In this document: in pieces, positions 26,016 to 35,399 of the stretch
Numbering within the stretch: position 1 is the first letter of the stretch
Layout of the letters: each line of letters opens with the position of its first letter
Assembly (NCBI RefSeq): GCF_000258425.1
Contig: NC_017461.1
Coordinates: 1,255,207 to 1,319,206, forward strand
Origin: Fervidicoccus fontis Kam940
GTDB lineage: Archaea; Thermoproteota; Thermoprotei_A; Sulfolobales; Fervidicoccaceae
Reading direction: 5' to 3'
Length of the DNA stretch: 64,000 bases
Notes under the pieces: generated by a model
Database searches by the model: none
The model's input: the letters and a program-made list of their open reading frames with translations, nothing else
Told to the model about the DNA's origin: nothing
Program-made: the position numbers and the translations under genes

Positions 26016-27233
26016 GTGCTTGAATTGCAAATTGAAAACATACAAAATCAGTTCATTTCCACGAGGAAAATAGACGATAATACAATGGTATTGTTCATTG
26101 GACCGCAGCACCCAAGTAGCGGACACATGAGGTTCATTGTCAAGGTTGATGGAGATATAGTGACTGAAGTAGACCCTGATATAGGGTATGTCCACAGAAC
26201 TATGGAAAAGCTCAGCGAAACTAAAGAGTGGGTGAAAGACACCGTATTATTTGAAAGGCTTGCGATTCTAGATGCGGGGAATATTTCGTTAGGATATGTT
26301 TTAGCTCTAGAAAAGCTCTTAGGAATAGATGTTCCTCCTAGGGCTCTATATTTGAGAACGATTCTATCTGAGATAAACAGAATTGCCAGCCACCTTTATG
26401 GAATGGGAATTCTGGCGATCATGTTAGGTAGCTCAACAGGATATATGTGGTTTTTCGGAGATAGAGAGGTTCCAATCGAGCTTGCAGAAAGGATGAGCGG
26501 TGCAAGACTCACGCACTCCTACCACATTCCTGGAGGAGTGAGAAGAGATGTTCCGAAGGACTTTTTCGATGAACTTGAAAGAGGTATATCATACATAGAA
26601 AGAAGACTGAAAGAATATGAAATCATGTTTGTTAACAACCCGGTCATAAGGAGCAGGCTGGAGAACGTGGGTGTTATGTCTAAGGAAATGGCAGTCAGCC
26701 TTGGAGTAGTTGGTCCAAACCTAAGAGCAAGCGGAGTGTCCTATGATGTGAGGGTGGAGGAGCCGTACAATGCATATACGGAAATAGACTTTGAGGTCCC
26801 CATATATAAAGAGGGAGATTGTCTAGCTAGAGTTATGCAGAGAGTAGATGAAATCAGGCAGAGCATTTCTATGCTAAGGCAGCTTTCAAAGAAGATACCC
26901 GATGGACCCATATTCAATGAGAAATATATGAAACAGTTCACAAAGATAATGAAAGATATATATGATGCGGAAAAGAGGGTGAAGTTACCAGCTTCATTCT
27001 TGAACCTTAAGCCGCAGAAAGGCACCGCATATTCAAGAATTGAAGCTTCTAGAGGAGAGCTTTTCTACTATATAGAAAGTTCTGGAGATCTTAAGCCCTA
27101 TAGAGTAAGGGTTGTCACCCCTTCTTTCAGAAACTCCATAATTTTGAAGTACCTACCAGTAGGATACAGGCTTGCAGATCTTGTAGCTATATACGGAAGC
27201 ATAGATTACTTCCCTCCGGAGGCTGATAGATAA
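26016..27233 (+). CDS. nuoD: Complex I subunit D (NuoD)
   Basis: A 405-residue 49-kDa-type subunit forming the quinone pocket with NuoB. The N-terminal GPQHPSSGHMRF carries the quinone-contacting His, and DPDIGYVHRTMEKL follows as the HRG-EK equivalent. There are no NiFe-binding CxxC pairs at the ends, separating it from hydrogenase large subunits. GTG start. The C-terminal VGYRLADLVAIYGSIDYFPPEADR is the family ending. Confidence 0.94.
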   Translation: MLELQIENIQNQFISTRKIDDNTMVLFIGPQHPSSGHMRFIVKVDGDIVTEVDPDIGYVHRTMEKLSETKEWVKDTVLFERLAILDAGNISLGYVLALEKLLGIDVPPRALYLRTILSEINRIASHLYGMGILAIMLGSSTGYMWFFGDREVPIELAERMSGARLTHSYHIPGGVRRDVPKDFFDELERGISYIERRLKEYEIMFVNNPVIRSRLENVGVMSKEMAVSLGVVGPNLRASGVSYDVRVEEPYNAYTEIDFEVPIYKEGDCLARVMQRVDEIRQSISMLRQLSKKIPDGPIFNEKYMKQFTKIMKDIYDAEKRVKLPASFLNLKPQKGTAYSRIEASRGELFYYIESSGDLKPYRVRVVTPSFRNSIILKYLPVGYRLADLVAIYGSIDYFPPEADR

Positions 27234-28261
27234 TGGGGATCATAGAGGCAATACTCAACATAATACTCTACCCTCCAATATTTTACCTGGTAATTGTTCC
27301 AGGTCTCATAACTGTCATGGGCGCCCTTATTTTTTTGATCTGGGCTGAGAGAAAGATCGCCGGAAGGATTCAGATGAGGTATGGACCGCTGGAGATCTCC
27401 CCAAAGATAGGAGGAGCTATTCAGCTATTAGCTGATTTAATGAGGTATATGTTTCAGGAGATAATCATACCTAGGAACGTAGATCTCCTTCCATATTTTA
27501 TAGCCCCAATTTTGGGCTTCGTGGTTGCACTCCTTCCAATCGCATCTATTCCGATTTCCCCATATTACTACCCTTCTCCAACCTCAAACTCTATACTTGT
27601 GGCTGTAGGCCTTACAACTCTACCTCCCCTGCTTACGATACTAGCAGGATGGTCAAGCAACAACAAGTTCTCCTTATTAGGAAGCACAAGAGAGGCATTT
27701 CTCATCTCCGCATATGAGCTCCTGATAATTCTCTCTGCGGTAAGCGCAGTAATAATATACTCGACGCCAGACTTTACCGTTGCTGTTCAGGAGCAGCATA
27801 TATGGGGGATAGTTCTAAACCCGATATCTGCAATTACCTTCTACGTTTCCGTCCTCATGGCTACAGGTAGATTCCCGTTTGAAATAGCTGAGGCAGATTC
27901 AGAAATAGTCATGGGAGCGTATACAGAATATAGCGGTCTCATGTATGGGCTGAGCATGGGGATCCCATATACGAGAATGTTCGTCTACAACCTCATCTTC
28001 ACTCTTCTTTTCTTGGGAGGATGGAGCCCCTTAATCGTGATCCCGGGTCATGCGTTCATAAGCTTTGTGCTTATACCGGCAATTATAGTTGTAGTTAAGG
28101 CACTGATTGTTTCGTTAACAATGGTCTTTACAAGGGCAATATACGGAAGGCTGAGGATAGACCAAGCATTAGGAGGGGCTTGGAAGTTCTGGTTCGTGGT
28201 GACCATGGTAGGAATAGCCTGGTCTATAGCGTTGGTATGGATTTCAGGAGGTGCTCTCTGA
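27233..28261 (+). CDS. nuoH: Complex I subunit H (NuoH)
   Basis: A 342-residue membrane subunit with about 8 helices linking the quinone site to the proton-pumping arm. It has WAERKIAGRIQMRYGP, KEIIIP-like QEIIIPRN, and the acidic loop GRFPFEIAEADSEIVMGAYTEYSG, all characteristic. Start and stop overlap neighbours by 1 bp on each side. Confidence 0.94.
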   Translation: MGIIEAILNIILYPPIFYLVIVPGLITVMGALIFLIWAERKIAGRIQMRYGPLEISPKIGGAIQLLADLMRYMFQEIIIPRNVDLLPYFIAPILGFVVALLPIASIPISPYYYPSPTSNSILVAVGLTTLPPLLTILAGWSSNNKFSLLGSTREAFLISAYELLIILSAVSAVIIYSTPDFTVAVQEQHIWGIVLNPISAITFYVSVLMATGRFPFEIAEADSEIVMGAYTEYSGLMYGLSMGIPYTRMFVYNLIFTLLFLGGWSPLIVIPGHAFISFVLIPAIIVVVKALIVSLTMVFTRAIYGRLRIDQALGGAWKFWFVVTMVGIAWSIALVWISGGAL

Positions 28262-28770
28262 TGCCAGGAAAATATGTTGACAAAAGCGCCAAAAACAGGA
28301 GGTTCAGCATCGGAAGAAAGGCGGTAAATCATACAAGAGCTCTCTTCCTGGGAGCTAAGCTCCTCTTCAAGCCAAACAGGCTGACCTTCAGATATCCTAT
28401 AGTAAAGCAGGTTCCCAGCGAAAAGTACAGGGGGTTCATTATTTACAATAAGGAAAAGTGCATAAGCTGCTCAATGTGCGCAAGAGTTTGCCCTGCAAAC
28501 GCTATGAAGATGTTTCAAGACACCGACAAGAAGCTTAGGCCAGCTATTAATTATGAGAGGTGCGTCTTCTGCGGGTACTGCGTTGACATATGCCCTGCAG
28601 AAGCGCTGAGGCACGCTAAAACTCATGATATTGTGTTTGAAAAGGGGGAGGAAATGCTTTACATGCTGGAGAAGTTCCAATACGATCCGGATGCGAACTT
28701 AATGAAAGCAAACATATATAGAGCTAGACTAGATCCGAAGAGGGGAATCGTATATGAGCGTGTTGAATGA
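28261..28770 (+). CDS. nuoI: Complex I subunit I (NuoI)
   Basis: A 169-residue protein with two 4Fe-4S motifs, CISCSMCARVCP and CVFCGYCVDICP, about 38 residues apart, for clusters N6a and N6b. ATG 28261 overlaps the nuoH stop (TGATG) and gives the normal length; upstream in-frame codons lie within nuoH and are not expected to be used. In the absence of nuoEFG this subunit is the likely electron entry side. Confidence 0.93.
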   Translation: MPGKYVDKSAKNRRFSIGRKAVNHTRALFLGAKLLFKPNRLTFRYPIVKQVPSEKYRGFIIYNKEKCISCSMCARVCPANAMKMFQDTDKKLRPAINYERCVFCGYCVDICPAEALRHAKTHDIVFEKGEEMLYMLEKFQYDPDANLMKANIYRARLDPKRGIVYERVE

Positions 28771-29278
28771 ACTTCCTACTATTGCATATTTGGTTTCATT
28801 CATCTCACTTGGCTTAATTTCAATAGTCCTTTCGCTGCTCATTATCAAGACTAAGACTTTAGTCTACAATGCCTTCATATTGGCGGGAATAGCGCTCTCC
28901 GTTTCAGCTCTTATTGCTATGCTCGGATTTCAGGTCATCGCAGCAATTCAGATAATTGTTTACGTGGGAGCGGCAGTTCTCTTCTTCATCATTTCTCTTT
29001 CCATGATTGGAGAAAGCAAAGCAGAGAGCGTAGATCCAGCCATTCCAGCAGTCATCGGCATTGTTTCATTCGTCGTCTTTTACCTTGTAATATATACTGT
29101 TTCAAGCTCTATGCCGGCTCAGCCTTCGCCGACAATATTAAATGGAAGCGATTTATCTTCATATCTTCTTAACGAATTTGCGTTTCCGCTCATAATCGCT
29201 TCATGCGGAATAATCATCGCTTCAGCATTCTCAATTTATTTATCAAAAAGTATCAAGAGAGGTGGAAGGAAACAATGA
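28754..29278 (+). CDS. nuoJ: Complex I subunit J (NuoJ)
   Basis: A 174-residue membrane protein with five predicted helices and the VIAAIQIIVYVGAAVLFFII stretch that matches the conserved third helix of NuoJ. It overlaps nuoI by 17 bp. The loop between helices four and five is Ser/Pro-rich. Confidence 0.88.
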   Translation: MSVLNELPTIAYLVSFISLGLISIVLSLLIIKTKTLVYNAFILAGIALSVSALIAMLGFQVIAAIQIIVYVGAAVLFFIISLSMIGESKAESVDPAIPAVIGIVSFVVFYLVIYTVSSSMPAQPSPTILNGSDLSSYLLNEFAFPLIIASCGIIIASAFSIYLSKSIKRGGRKQ

Positions 29279-29586
29279 TCGATATAATTATGGATGTATA
29301 TAAGTTGGTGATTGCCGCCCTACTGGCGACAGGGCTCACAGTCATTCTCTCTTCTAAATCCCTAGTGAGGATGCTCATCGGAGCGGAGGTCATGTTTAAC
29401 GGCGCCCTACTTTATTTAACCTACATTGCTTCGCTCGTCCCCGTTCAGGGCGCGGTGTATTCGTTCTTCGCGATCATTATAGCATCAAGCGAGCTTTTAA
29501 TCGCTGTATCGATCGTCATTCTATACTACAGAACCCACAAAACTTTAGAAATAAATGTTGAGCAGAGCGAGGAGGAGGGGAGGTAG
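29275..29586 (+). CDS. nuoK: Complex I subunit K (NuoK)
   Basis: A 103-residue three-helix subunit homologous to MrpC. It has LLIGAEVMFNGALL-like MLIGAEVMFNGALL with the membrane Glu, and AIIIASSELLIAVSIVILYYR with the second Glu, both needed for proton transfer. ATG 29275 overlaps the nuoJ stop (ATGA) and gives family length; longer in-frame extensions lie inside nuoJ. Confidence 0.92.
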   Translation: MIDIIMDVYKLVIAALLATGLTVILSSKSLVRMLIGAEVMFNGALLYLTYIASLVPVQGAVYSFFAIIIASSELLIAVSIVILYYRTHKTLEINVEQSEEEGR

Positions 29587-29591
29587 AAGAA

Positions 29592-31109
29592 ATGATTCAG
29601 AACTTGCATTTGATTCTTTTATCTGTAGTCTTGCCTATAGTTTTGCTCGCATTAATGGTAAAGCTCACAAAGAGCGAAAAAGGAGTCTACTCTAGCACTA
29701 TTTCAATGTACGTGCTAGCGACAATTCTCTCACTCGTACCTGTAGCTTTAAATGGGTTCACGAGCACTTATTATGATGGCTCATTTCTGAGCGCTAACTA
29801 TATTGGGGTATTTGACTTTCAGGTAAATATTATCACTTATCCGATTGCAATTACCGTTCTTGTGCTTTCGATGTTAACTGCCTATTATTCCTACCCATAC
29901 ATGACAGGCAGGCTCAGAGCTGAAGGGAGAGAGACGAAGACAGAGCTGTCTATATTCTACTTCCTACTCTTCATGTTCACTTTGTCAATATATGCATCTA
30001 TACTCTCAACAAACCTCTTGGAATTTTACCTATTTTTAGAGATCTCCTTGATCACAAGCTTTATACTCGTTAACAATTACGGATATAACGACAAAAGAAA
30101 GGTCTCACTAATTTACCTCGTGTGGACTCACGTTGGGGCAGTTCTCTTCCTAGTTGGCTCGTTAATTTTGGGGATTTATGCGGCGACGTTTGATGTATAT
30201 TCGGGATATGCAAGCCTCAAAAATATTGCACAATATATTCCATCATCTGTACTGGCATGGTCCTTCTACTTAATAATGATAGGTCTTTTGGTTAAGTCTG
30301 CTTCCTTCGGCTTCCACCTTTGGCTTCCGTATGCATATGCAGAGGCACCTACTCCAGTAAGCATGGCGATGTCTGCTTTATTTACAGGCATCGCGCCTTA
30401 TGCGATATTCAGGTTCGTCATTCCTGTGTTCCCAAGCATGTTTGCTAGCTTCAGCAAGTATCTCGCGTTATGGGCTGCTGTATCCATGATTTACGGAGGT
30501 CTGAATGCTCTTTACGAGAGCGATTTTAGGAGATTTCTCTCATACAGCAGCATATCGCAGATGGGATACCTCCTTTTGGCAGTTTCGACAAATAGCATAT
30601 ATGGCTACGTGGGACTGCTGCTTCACTACATATCTCACGCGTTTGGAAAGGAGCTCTTGTTCGGAAGCTCTGGTTCCATGATGCTGAGCCTCGATGGTGC
30701 AAGAGATATGAGGAAGATGGGAGGATTTTCGAAGGTGATGCCGATTACTGCAAATATGGCGCTTATAGGCTTTTTCAGCATAAGCGGAATGCCCCCTACT
30801 ATTGGATTTTGGAGCGAGCTCTTTATACTGAGGGGCGCTGTCGACGCATTTTGGGAGATGGGAGAATTTGGCGCAACAGTACTCGCATTGATATTCATAG
30901 GCTTTTCCCTCACAATAGCTTATTCTTTCTACAATTACAAAAGGGTCTTCCACGGTCCATATTTGAATGAAAAGAGGGATGTAAGAGAGAACATGACCAT
31001 AGTTCTTTCTCTAATAATTGTGTCATTGCTAGCAATTCTCATGTTCATAATTGCTCCGGCATATTCCAATGCATTAATAACTTTCATAGGAGGGGTGAGC
31101 GCACAATGA
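29592..31109 (+). CDS. nuoM: Complex I antiporter-like subunit (NuoM type)
   Basis: A 505-residue protein with about 14 helices. The pumping signature LVKSASFGFHLWLPYAYAEAPTPVSMAMSALF gives the key Lys, and the conserved Glu lies in the earlier EFYLFLEISLI helix. The length and the position before nuoL match the crenarchaeal order K-M-L-N rather than the bacterial K-L-M-N. M and N types are similar, so the letter is less certain than the family. Confidence 0.85.
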   Translation: MIQNLHLILLSVVLPIVLLALMVKLTKSEKGVYSSTISMYVLATILSLVPVALNGFTSTYYDGSFLSANYIGVFDFQVNIITYPIAITVLVLSMLTAYYSYPYMTGRLRAEGRETKTELSIFYFLLFMFTLSIYASILSTNLLEFYLFLEISLITSFILVNNYGYNDKRKVSLIYLVWTHVGAVLFLVGSLILGIYAATFDVYSGYASLKNIAQYIPSSVLAWSFYLIMIGLLVKSASFGFHLWLPYAYAEAPTPVSMAMSALFTGIAPYAIFRFVIPVFPSMFASFSKYLALWAAVSMIYGGLNALYESDFRRFLSYSSISQMGYLLLAVSTNSIYGYVGLLLHYISHAFGKELLFGSSGSMMLSLDGARDMRKMGGFSKVMPITANMALIGFFSISGMPPTIGFWSELFILRGAVDAFWEMGEFGATVLALIFIGFSLTIAYSFYNYKRVFHGPYLNEKRDVRENMTIVLSLIIVSLLAILMFIIAPAYSNALITFIGGVSAQ

Positions 31110-33103
31110 TTCTGAGCCAGTTGTACTTCCTCGCGGTTCTTCAAATCTTCATTTTTGCATCAGTAATAGCTATGCTTTCATATAGTAAAAGATTTGAAAA
31201 GGTAAATTCATCTCTCAGCATTATTTCACTAACTATATCATTTTTAGCATCTCTTGCATTGCTTGTTGATATATTGGCGAATAGGGAAAGCAAAGTGGTT
31301 TCTTTGGCCAGCTATCCATTCATTGGTTTTTCGCTTTCATTCATATATGATCCGCTTTCAGTAATAATGATGGCTCTAGTATCATTCCTCTCTCTGCTCA
31401 TAGCTATATACAGCACAAATTACATGAAGGGGGATGAGGGCTACAACAGGTACTTCGTGTACTTTACCTTCTTTGTTGGGAGCATGATGACGGTGGTATC
31501 TGCGAATAACCTCATCCTTCTATTCTTCGGATGGGAAGGCACGGGGCTGGCAAGCTACGCTTTGATCGGTCATTGGAGGAACGATGAAGAAGAGAGAATG
31601 GTGGGGGAGCCAAACAGATATGTTAAAAACACCCCCATGTTCTCTTATCCGAGCATGAGCGCACTGAGGGCTATACTCTTTACAAGAGTTCCCGACATTC
31701 TGATGCTTATTGCCATATTCATTTTGTATTTGTATGGAGGTAGCTTTGAAATCAACGTCCTCATGAACAAGGCACCACACATATTATCATCTCTCTACAC
31801 AAGCGGGATCCTCGGTCTTACTATGTTCATGCTCAGCATGGGGTCATTAGCTAAGAGCGCCCAATTCCCGCTTCACGAGTGGCTCGTAACAGCAATGACA
31901 GGCCCCACGCCAGTGAGCGCTCTAATACACGCAGCTACAATGGTCAAGGCGGGAGTCTACTTTATGCTGAGGATATCACCACTCTTCATCTATGGTTCTT
32001 CAGAGCTCATCTCGCTCGGTGCCCCCAATTCAGCGGGAGTCCTCTCTGCAGTACACGCTTTTTACTATGCAATCTTCTTAATAGGTGCTGTTACGGCTTT
32101 CGCTTTAGGTAGCATGGCTCTCGTCGCAAGGGAAGCAAAGCTGATTCTAGCTTACTCAACTGCCAGCCAATTGGGATACATGTTTGCAGGAATTGGCGCA
32201 GCAGCTTTTTCCTCTGAGCCTTCAATAATTCTGACCTTTGTGCTAGCTCACCTAATCGCGCATGCAGTATTTAAGGCAGGACTGTTCTTAGGAGCTGGGA
32301 CATTTATACATGAGGGAGGAAGCAGATTCATCGACGAATGGCCTAACCTATATAGGCTAAAAGGGTCGATGTCGATGATGTGGCTATTGGTGCTTTCTCT
32401 TGCGGGCATACCCCCATTCTTGGGATTCTGGACGAAAGACGCTTTAGTTGAGGGATATCTATCCACGGGACTTTACATTCCAGTTATACTACTCATGACA
32501 ACAATACTTTTTACAGCATTCTACAGCACAAGGTTCCTTCTATACAACTATAAATTTAATAAGGGAAGCAGGGAAGTGGAGGAGCCGCCAGCATATGTTC
32601 TCTCTACATATTCGATACTAGCGCTTCTGTCAATACTTCTGGGAATTGCCTGGCCATTTATCGTTAGAGGCTTCTCCACCTTTGTTACAGCTTCATTTTC
32701 AGCGATAAGCTCCTCTTATTCTATTGAGATTGGGCTTCCAATGTATGTATCGCTGACGATAGTAGTTATTGCTCTTCTGCTGTCGCTCTCCGCATATTTA
32801 TTCAATGCCATAAATTCGAAGAAGGTTGTTGAGAAAATAGGCCCAATAGAAGGCTTCCTCAGCGACAGGTGGTATATTAATGTAATTTACCACAATTTCG
32901 GTCTTCTTGTCGCTATTATCGGAAAGGCTATATACAGATTCTTTGAGAAGCCATACGACAAGCTGATGGACGTTCTAGTACCTGCAGCAGGCGGAAAAAT
33001 AAGCGTTGCCTTCAGGAAGCTCCATACGGGAGGGCTGTATCTCTATATTTTTTATTTCATATTAGGAGCTTTAATATTATTATTAATAAGCATACTGTGG
33101 TGA
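31106..33103 (+). CDS. nuoL: Complex I subunit L (NuoL)
   Basis: A 665-residue antiporter-like subunit. Features are FFGWEGTGLASYALIGHW (NuoL-specific), SLAKSAQFPLHEWLVTAMTGPTPVSALIHAATMVKAG with the pumping Lys, and a C-terminal extension (about residues 560-665) where the long lateral helix of NuoL lies. It overlaps nuoM by 4 bp. Confidence 0.93.
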   Translation: MILSQLYFLAVLQIFIFASVIAMLSYSKRFEKVNSSLSIISLTISFLASLALLVDILANRESKVVSLASYPFIGFSLSFIYDPLSVIMMALVSFLSLLIAIYSTNYMKGDEGYNRYFVYFTFFVGSMMTVVSANNLILLFFGWEGTGLASYALIGHWRNDEEERMVGEPNRYVKNTPMFSYPSMSALRAILFTRVPDILMLIAIFILYLYGGSFEINVLMNKAPHILSSLYTSGILGLTMFMLSMGSLAKSAQFPLHEWLVTAMTGPTPVSALIHAATMVKAGVYFMLRISPLFIYGSSELISLGAPNSAGVLSAVHAFYYAIFLIGAVTAFALGSMALVAREAKLILAYSTASQLGYMFAGIGAAAFSSEPSIILTFVLAHLIAHAVFKAGLFLGAGTFIHEGGSRFIDEWPNLYRLKGSMSMMWLLVLSLAGIPPFLGFWTKDALVEGYLSTGLYIPVILLMTTILFTAFYSTRFLLYNYKFNKGSREVEEPPAYVLSTYSILALLSILLGIAWPFIVRGFSTFVTASFSAISSSYSIEIGLPMYVSLTIVVIALLLSLSAYLFNAINSKKVVEKIGPIEGFLSDRWYINVIYHNFGLLVAIIGKAIYRFFEKPYDKLMDVLVPAAGGKISVAFRKLHTGGLYLYIFYFILGALILLLISILW

Positions 33104-33109
33104 TATGAA

Positions 33110-34552
33110 ATGCTGTCCAGTGAAAGTTTATTTTTAATAACAATTGCTATAGGCTTTATAGGAGCTTTATCTCCATTAATTTTGAGCTACTCCTATAAGG
33201 AAAAAAGCTATTTCGGTGTTTTAACCGCTCTTTCGTCCGCATATTTGTTCGTTCAAATAATTCTGCTCTCCATGCTTGTATTCAAAGTAATAAATGTCGG
33301 CTATTCCCTGATTCTTGGAGGAAAGATTTTGCTTGACGGATTTGCAGCCATACCTTCGGTATTTATAGCGTTTATTGCCCTGGTTGTGCTCCTCGCGTAC
33401 GCTTCAATGGCAGATGACTTGGAAAGGTATTCTATATTCACATCTGTGCTCTTCCTCGGCGAACTGGGATCAATTCTCATATCAGAATCATCGAGCATAA
33501 GCATGTTCCTTTCCTCATGGATACTCATCGTCATATCATCATACATTGCTATAGCGAGCGAAAAAAGCAAGCTGAGCTCTGATGCTGCTCTCAAGTACTC
33601 TCTCATGGGTGTAGTCTCCACCGCATTTATAGTTTTATGGCTGGGCAGCGGGATTTACTTCGGAGGAGATGAAATATATGGAGGAGTGTACCCCCTAACG
33701 AGCAAGCTCGCGATGATCGCAATAGTTATGCTGACTGCAGGGATAGGGTTTAAGCTGGGGATATTTCCATTCCAGTGGTGGATGGTTGATGTATATTCAT
33801 TTGCCGATGGGAAGTCAGTTTCCCTCATAACTGGAGTGATAAAAGTAGGAGTAATTTTTGCGTTTACCAGGATGCTCTACTACACTTTCTACCTTTCCCC
33901 ATCAAGCGTTGCTCTTCTCATGATTTCGATCTTAAGCATACTTACAATGACTTTTGGGAACTTTGCAGCATTTACTTCGAAAGTATTTCCGAGGATACTT
34001 GCATACAGTAGCATAGCGCAAATAGGATACATAATGGTAGGAATGGTCGGACTTCTAAACGGTGCAATTACCGGCAACCAAACTTTAGTGCTCTTCTCTT
34101 CTGCAGCTATAGCTGTTCAGGGTTTGAGCTACGCACTTTCAAAGTCTTTAAGCTTTTTAGTTTCCGGCAGATACGGTTCTATGGTGGAGCTTTCACAGCT
34201 TAAGGGTTTGTACAGAAGAGACCCTGTTGTCGCGTTCTCAATTATAGTTGCAATGCTCAACCTATTAGGCCTCCCGCCTCTCTTGGGATTTTGGGGAAAG
34301 GTTTATCTATTTCAGGCAGGACTAACCTATAGCATATGGCTTGTAGTAATTGCCATAATTAACAGCGGAATATCAAGCTTTTACTACGGAAGAATAATAG
34401 CCGAGATATTCAGCTCAAGCGAGCAGCAGGGAGAAGATATGAAGCTGAAGGCTATGAGGACATATGTAATCGTACTGGCAATTTTGCTTATAGTGCTCGG
34501 ACTTGGATTAATACAGGCGATGTTCAGCTATATGGGCATTCATTACTTCTAA
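33110..34552 (+). CDS. nuoN: Complex I subunit N (NuoN)
   Basis: A 480-residue antiporter-like subunit. The signature is FKLGIFPFQWWMVDVYSFADGKSVSLITGVIKVG, with the PTPV core replaced by GKSV; the last-third GLPPLLGFWGKVYLF segment is conserved. It closes the nuo operon and is followed by truA after 25 bp, which may be read through. Confidence 0.88.
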   Translation: MLSSESLFLITIAIGFIGALSPLILSYSYKEKSYFGVLTALSSAYLFVQIILLSMLVFKVINVGYSLILGGKILLDGFAAIPSVFIAFIALVVLLAYASMADDLERYSIFTSVLFLGELGSILISESSSISMFLSSWILIVISSYIAIASEKSKLSSDAALKYSLMGVVSTAFIVLWLGSGIYFGGDEIYGGVYPLTSKLAMIAIVMLTAGIGFKLGIFPFQWWMVDVYSFADGKSVSLITGVIKVGVIFAFTRMLYYTFYLSPSSVALLMISILSILTMTFGNFAAFTSKVFPRILAYSSIAQIGYIMVGMVGLLNGAITGNQTLVLFSSAAIAVQGLSYALSKSLSFLVSGRYGSMVELSQLKGLYRRDPVVAFSIIVAMLNLLGLPPLLGFWGKVYLFQAGLTYSIWLVVIAIINSGISSFYYGRIIAEIFSSSEQQGEDMKLKAMRTYVIVLAILLIVLGLGLIQAMFSYMGIHYF

Positions 34553-34577
34553 TTTTTAAACTTTCAGGAGCAAAGCT

Positions 34578-35399
34578 ATGAGGAGGGTATTGGGGTTCTT
34601 AGTTTCTTATAACGGGCTCCTCTTTTACGGATACCAGAGGCAGCCAGATAAGCCGACTGTCGAATCTGCAATTTTCTCCTCTTTTGAAAAGAGTGGATGC
34701 ATGGATGGGGAATCTCTGAACTTTTATAGCTATGGAGGGAGGACCGATAGGGGGGTTAGCGCATTAGGGCAGATTTTTACCATCTCTCCATCTCCTCTTT
34801 GCGAAATTCAGGACTTCATAAGAGAGCTGGAAAAAAGGTCCGTAAGGATTTGGGGGATAAGGGAGGGCATGCCACCTCAATTTCATGCGAGGCACTGGGC
34901 GTTGTGGAGGGACTACGTTTACATATTCCGAGAAGAGGATATAAGCATTGACCATAAGTGCAGCGAATCTATTAAAAAAGAGCTGCATTCAAGGCTAGAT
35001 TTTTCCTTTTTGTATAAGGGATCGAAGATAGCAGAAAATAAAAGGTACATGAGGAGGAGGATCTTGAAGTTCGAACTAGAAAAAGAAGGAGAATGGACCG
35101 GGATGTTCGTAAGGGGGGAGACATACCCCTTTCACTTTGTGAGGAGGCTTGCTTCTTTCGTGAGAGACTACGACTGCAGCAGGAGCTTTGAGGAAAACAT
35201 ACAATTATGGAGGGTGTCGGAAGCTGATCCTGAGAATCTTATATTATTCAGGGTGAAAATTCCCTATCAGTTTAAAAGAACTATTCCGCTAGAAAACATT
35301 GCAGAGGAGCTCTTTAAGTCTTTATTCAAAACAACTGAGTCTGACCTCCCCTCTTTTTTGAAGTCCTTCCTTTCGCTCTCTTGGCCTGAGTCCTACTGA
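34578..35399 (+). CDS. truA: tRNA pseudouridine synthase A
   Basis: A 273-residue enzyme converting U38-U40 of the anticodon stem to pseudouridine. The catalytic Asp is in GGRTDRGVSALGQ, and FHARHWALWRDYVYIF and FHFVRRLASFVRDY are the usual RNA-binding and core segments. The last 74 bp overlap the convergent rfcL gene (35326-35399), coding on both strands. Confidence 0.9.
   Translation: MRRVLGFLVSYNGLLFYGYQRQPDKPTVESAIFSSFEKSGCMDGESLNFYSYGGRTDRGVSALGQIFTISPSPLCEIQDFIRELEKRSVRIWGIREGMPPQFHARHWALWRDYVYIFREEDISIDHKCSESIKKELHSRLDFSFLYKGSKIAENKRYMRRRILKFELEKEGEWTGMFVRGETYPFHFVRRLASFVRDYDCSRSFEENIQLWRVSEADPENLILFRVKIPYQFKRTIPLENIAEELFKSLFKTTESDLPSFLKSFLSLSWPESY

Noticed and set aside
30540..30953. 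137-residue minus-strand frame within nuoM
   Set aside because: It lies antisense to strongly conserved membrane coding and has no family resemblance; a shadow frame.
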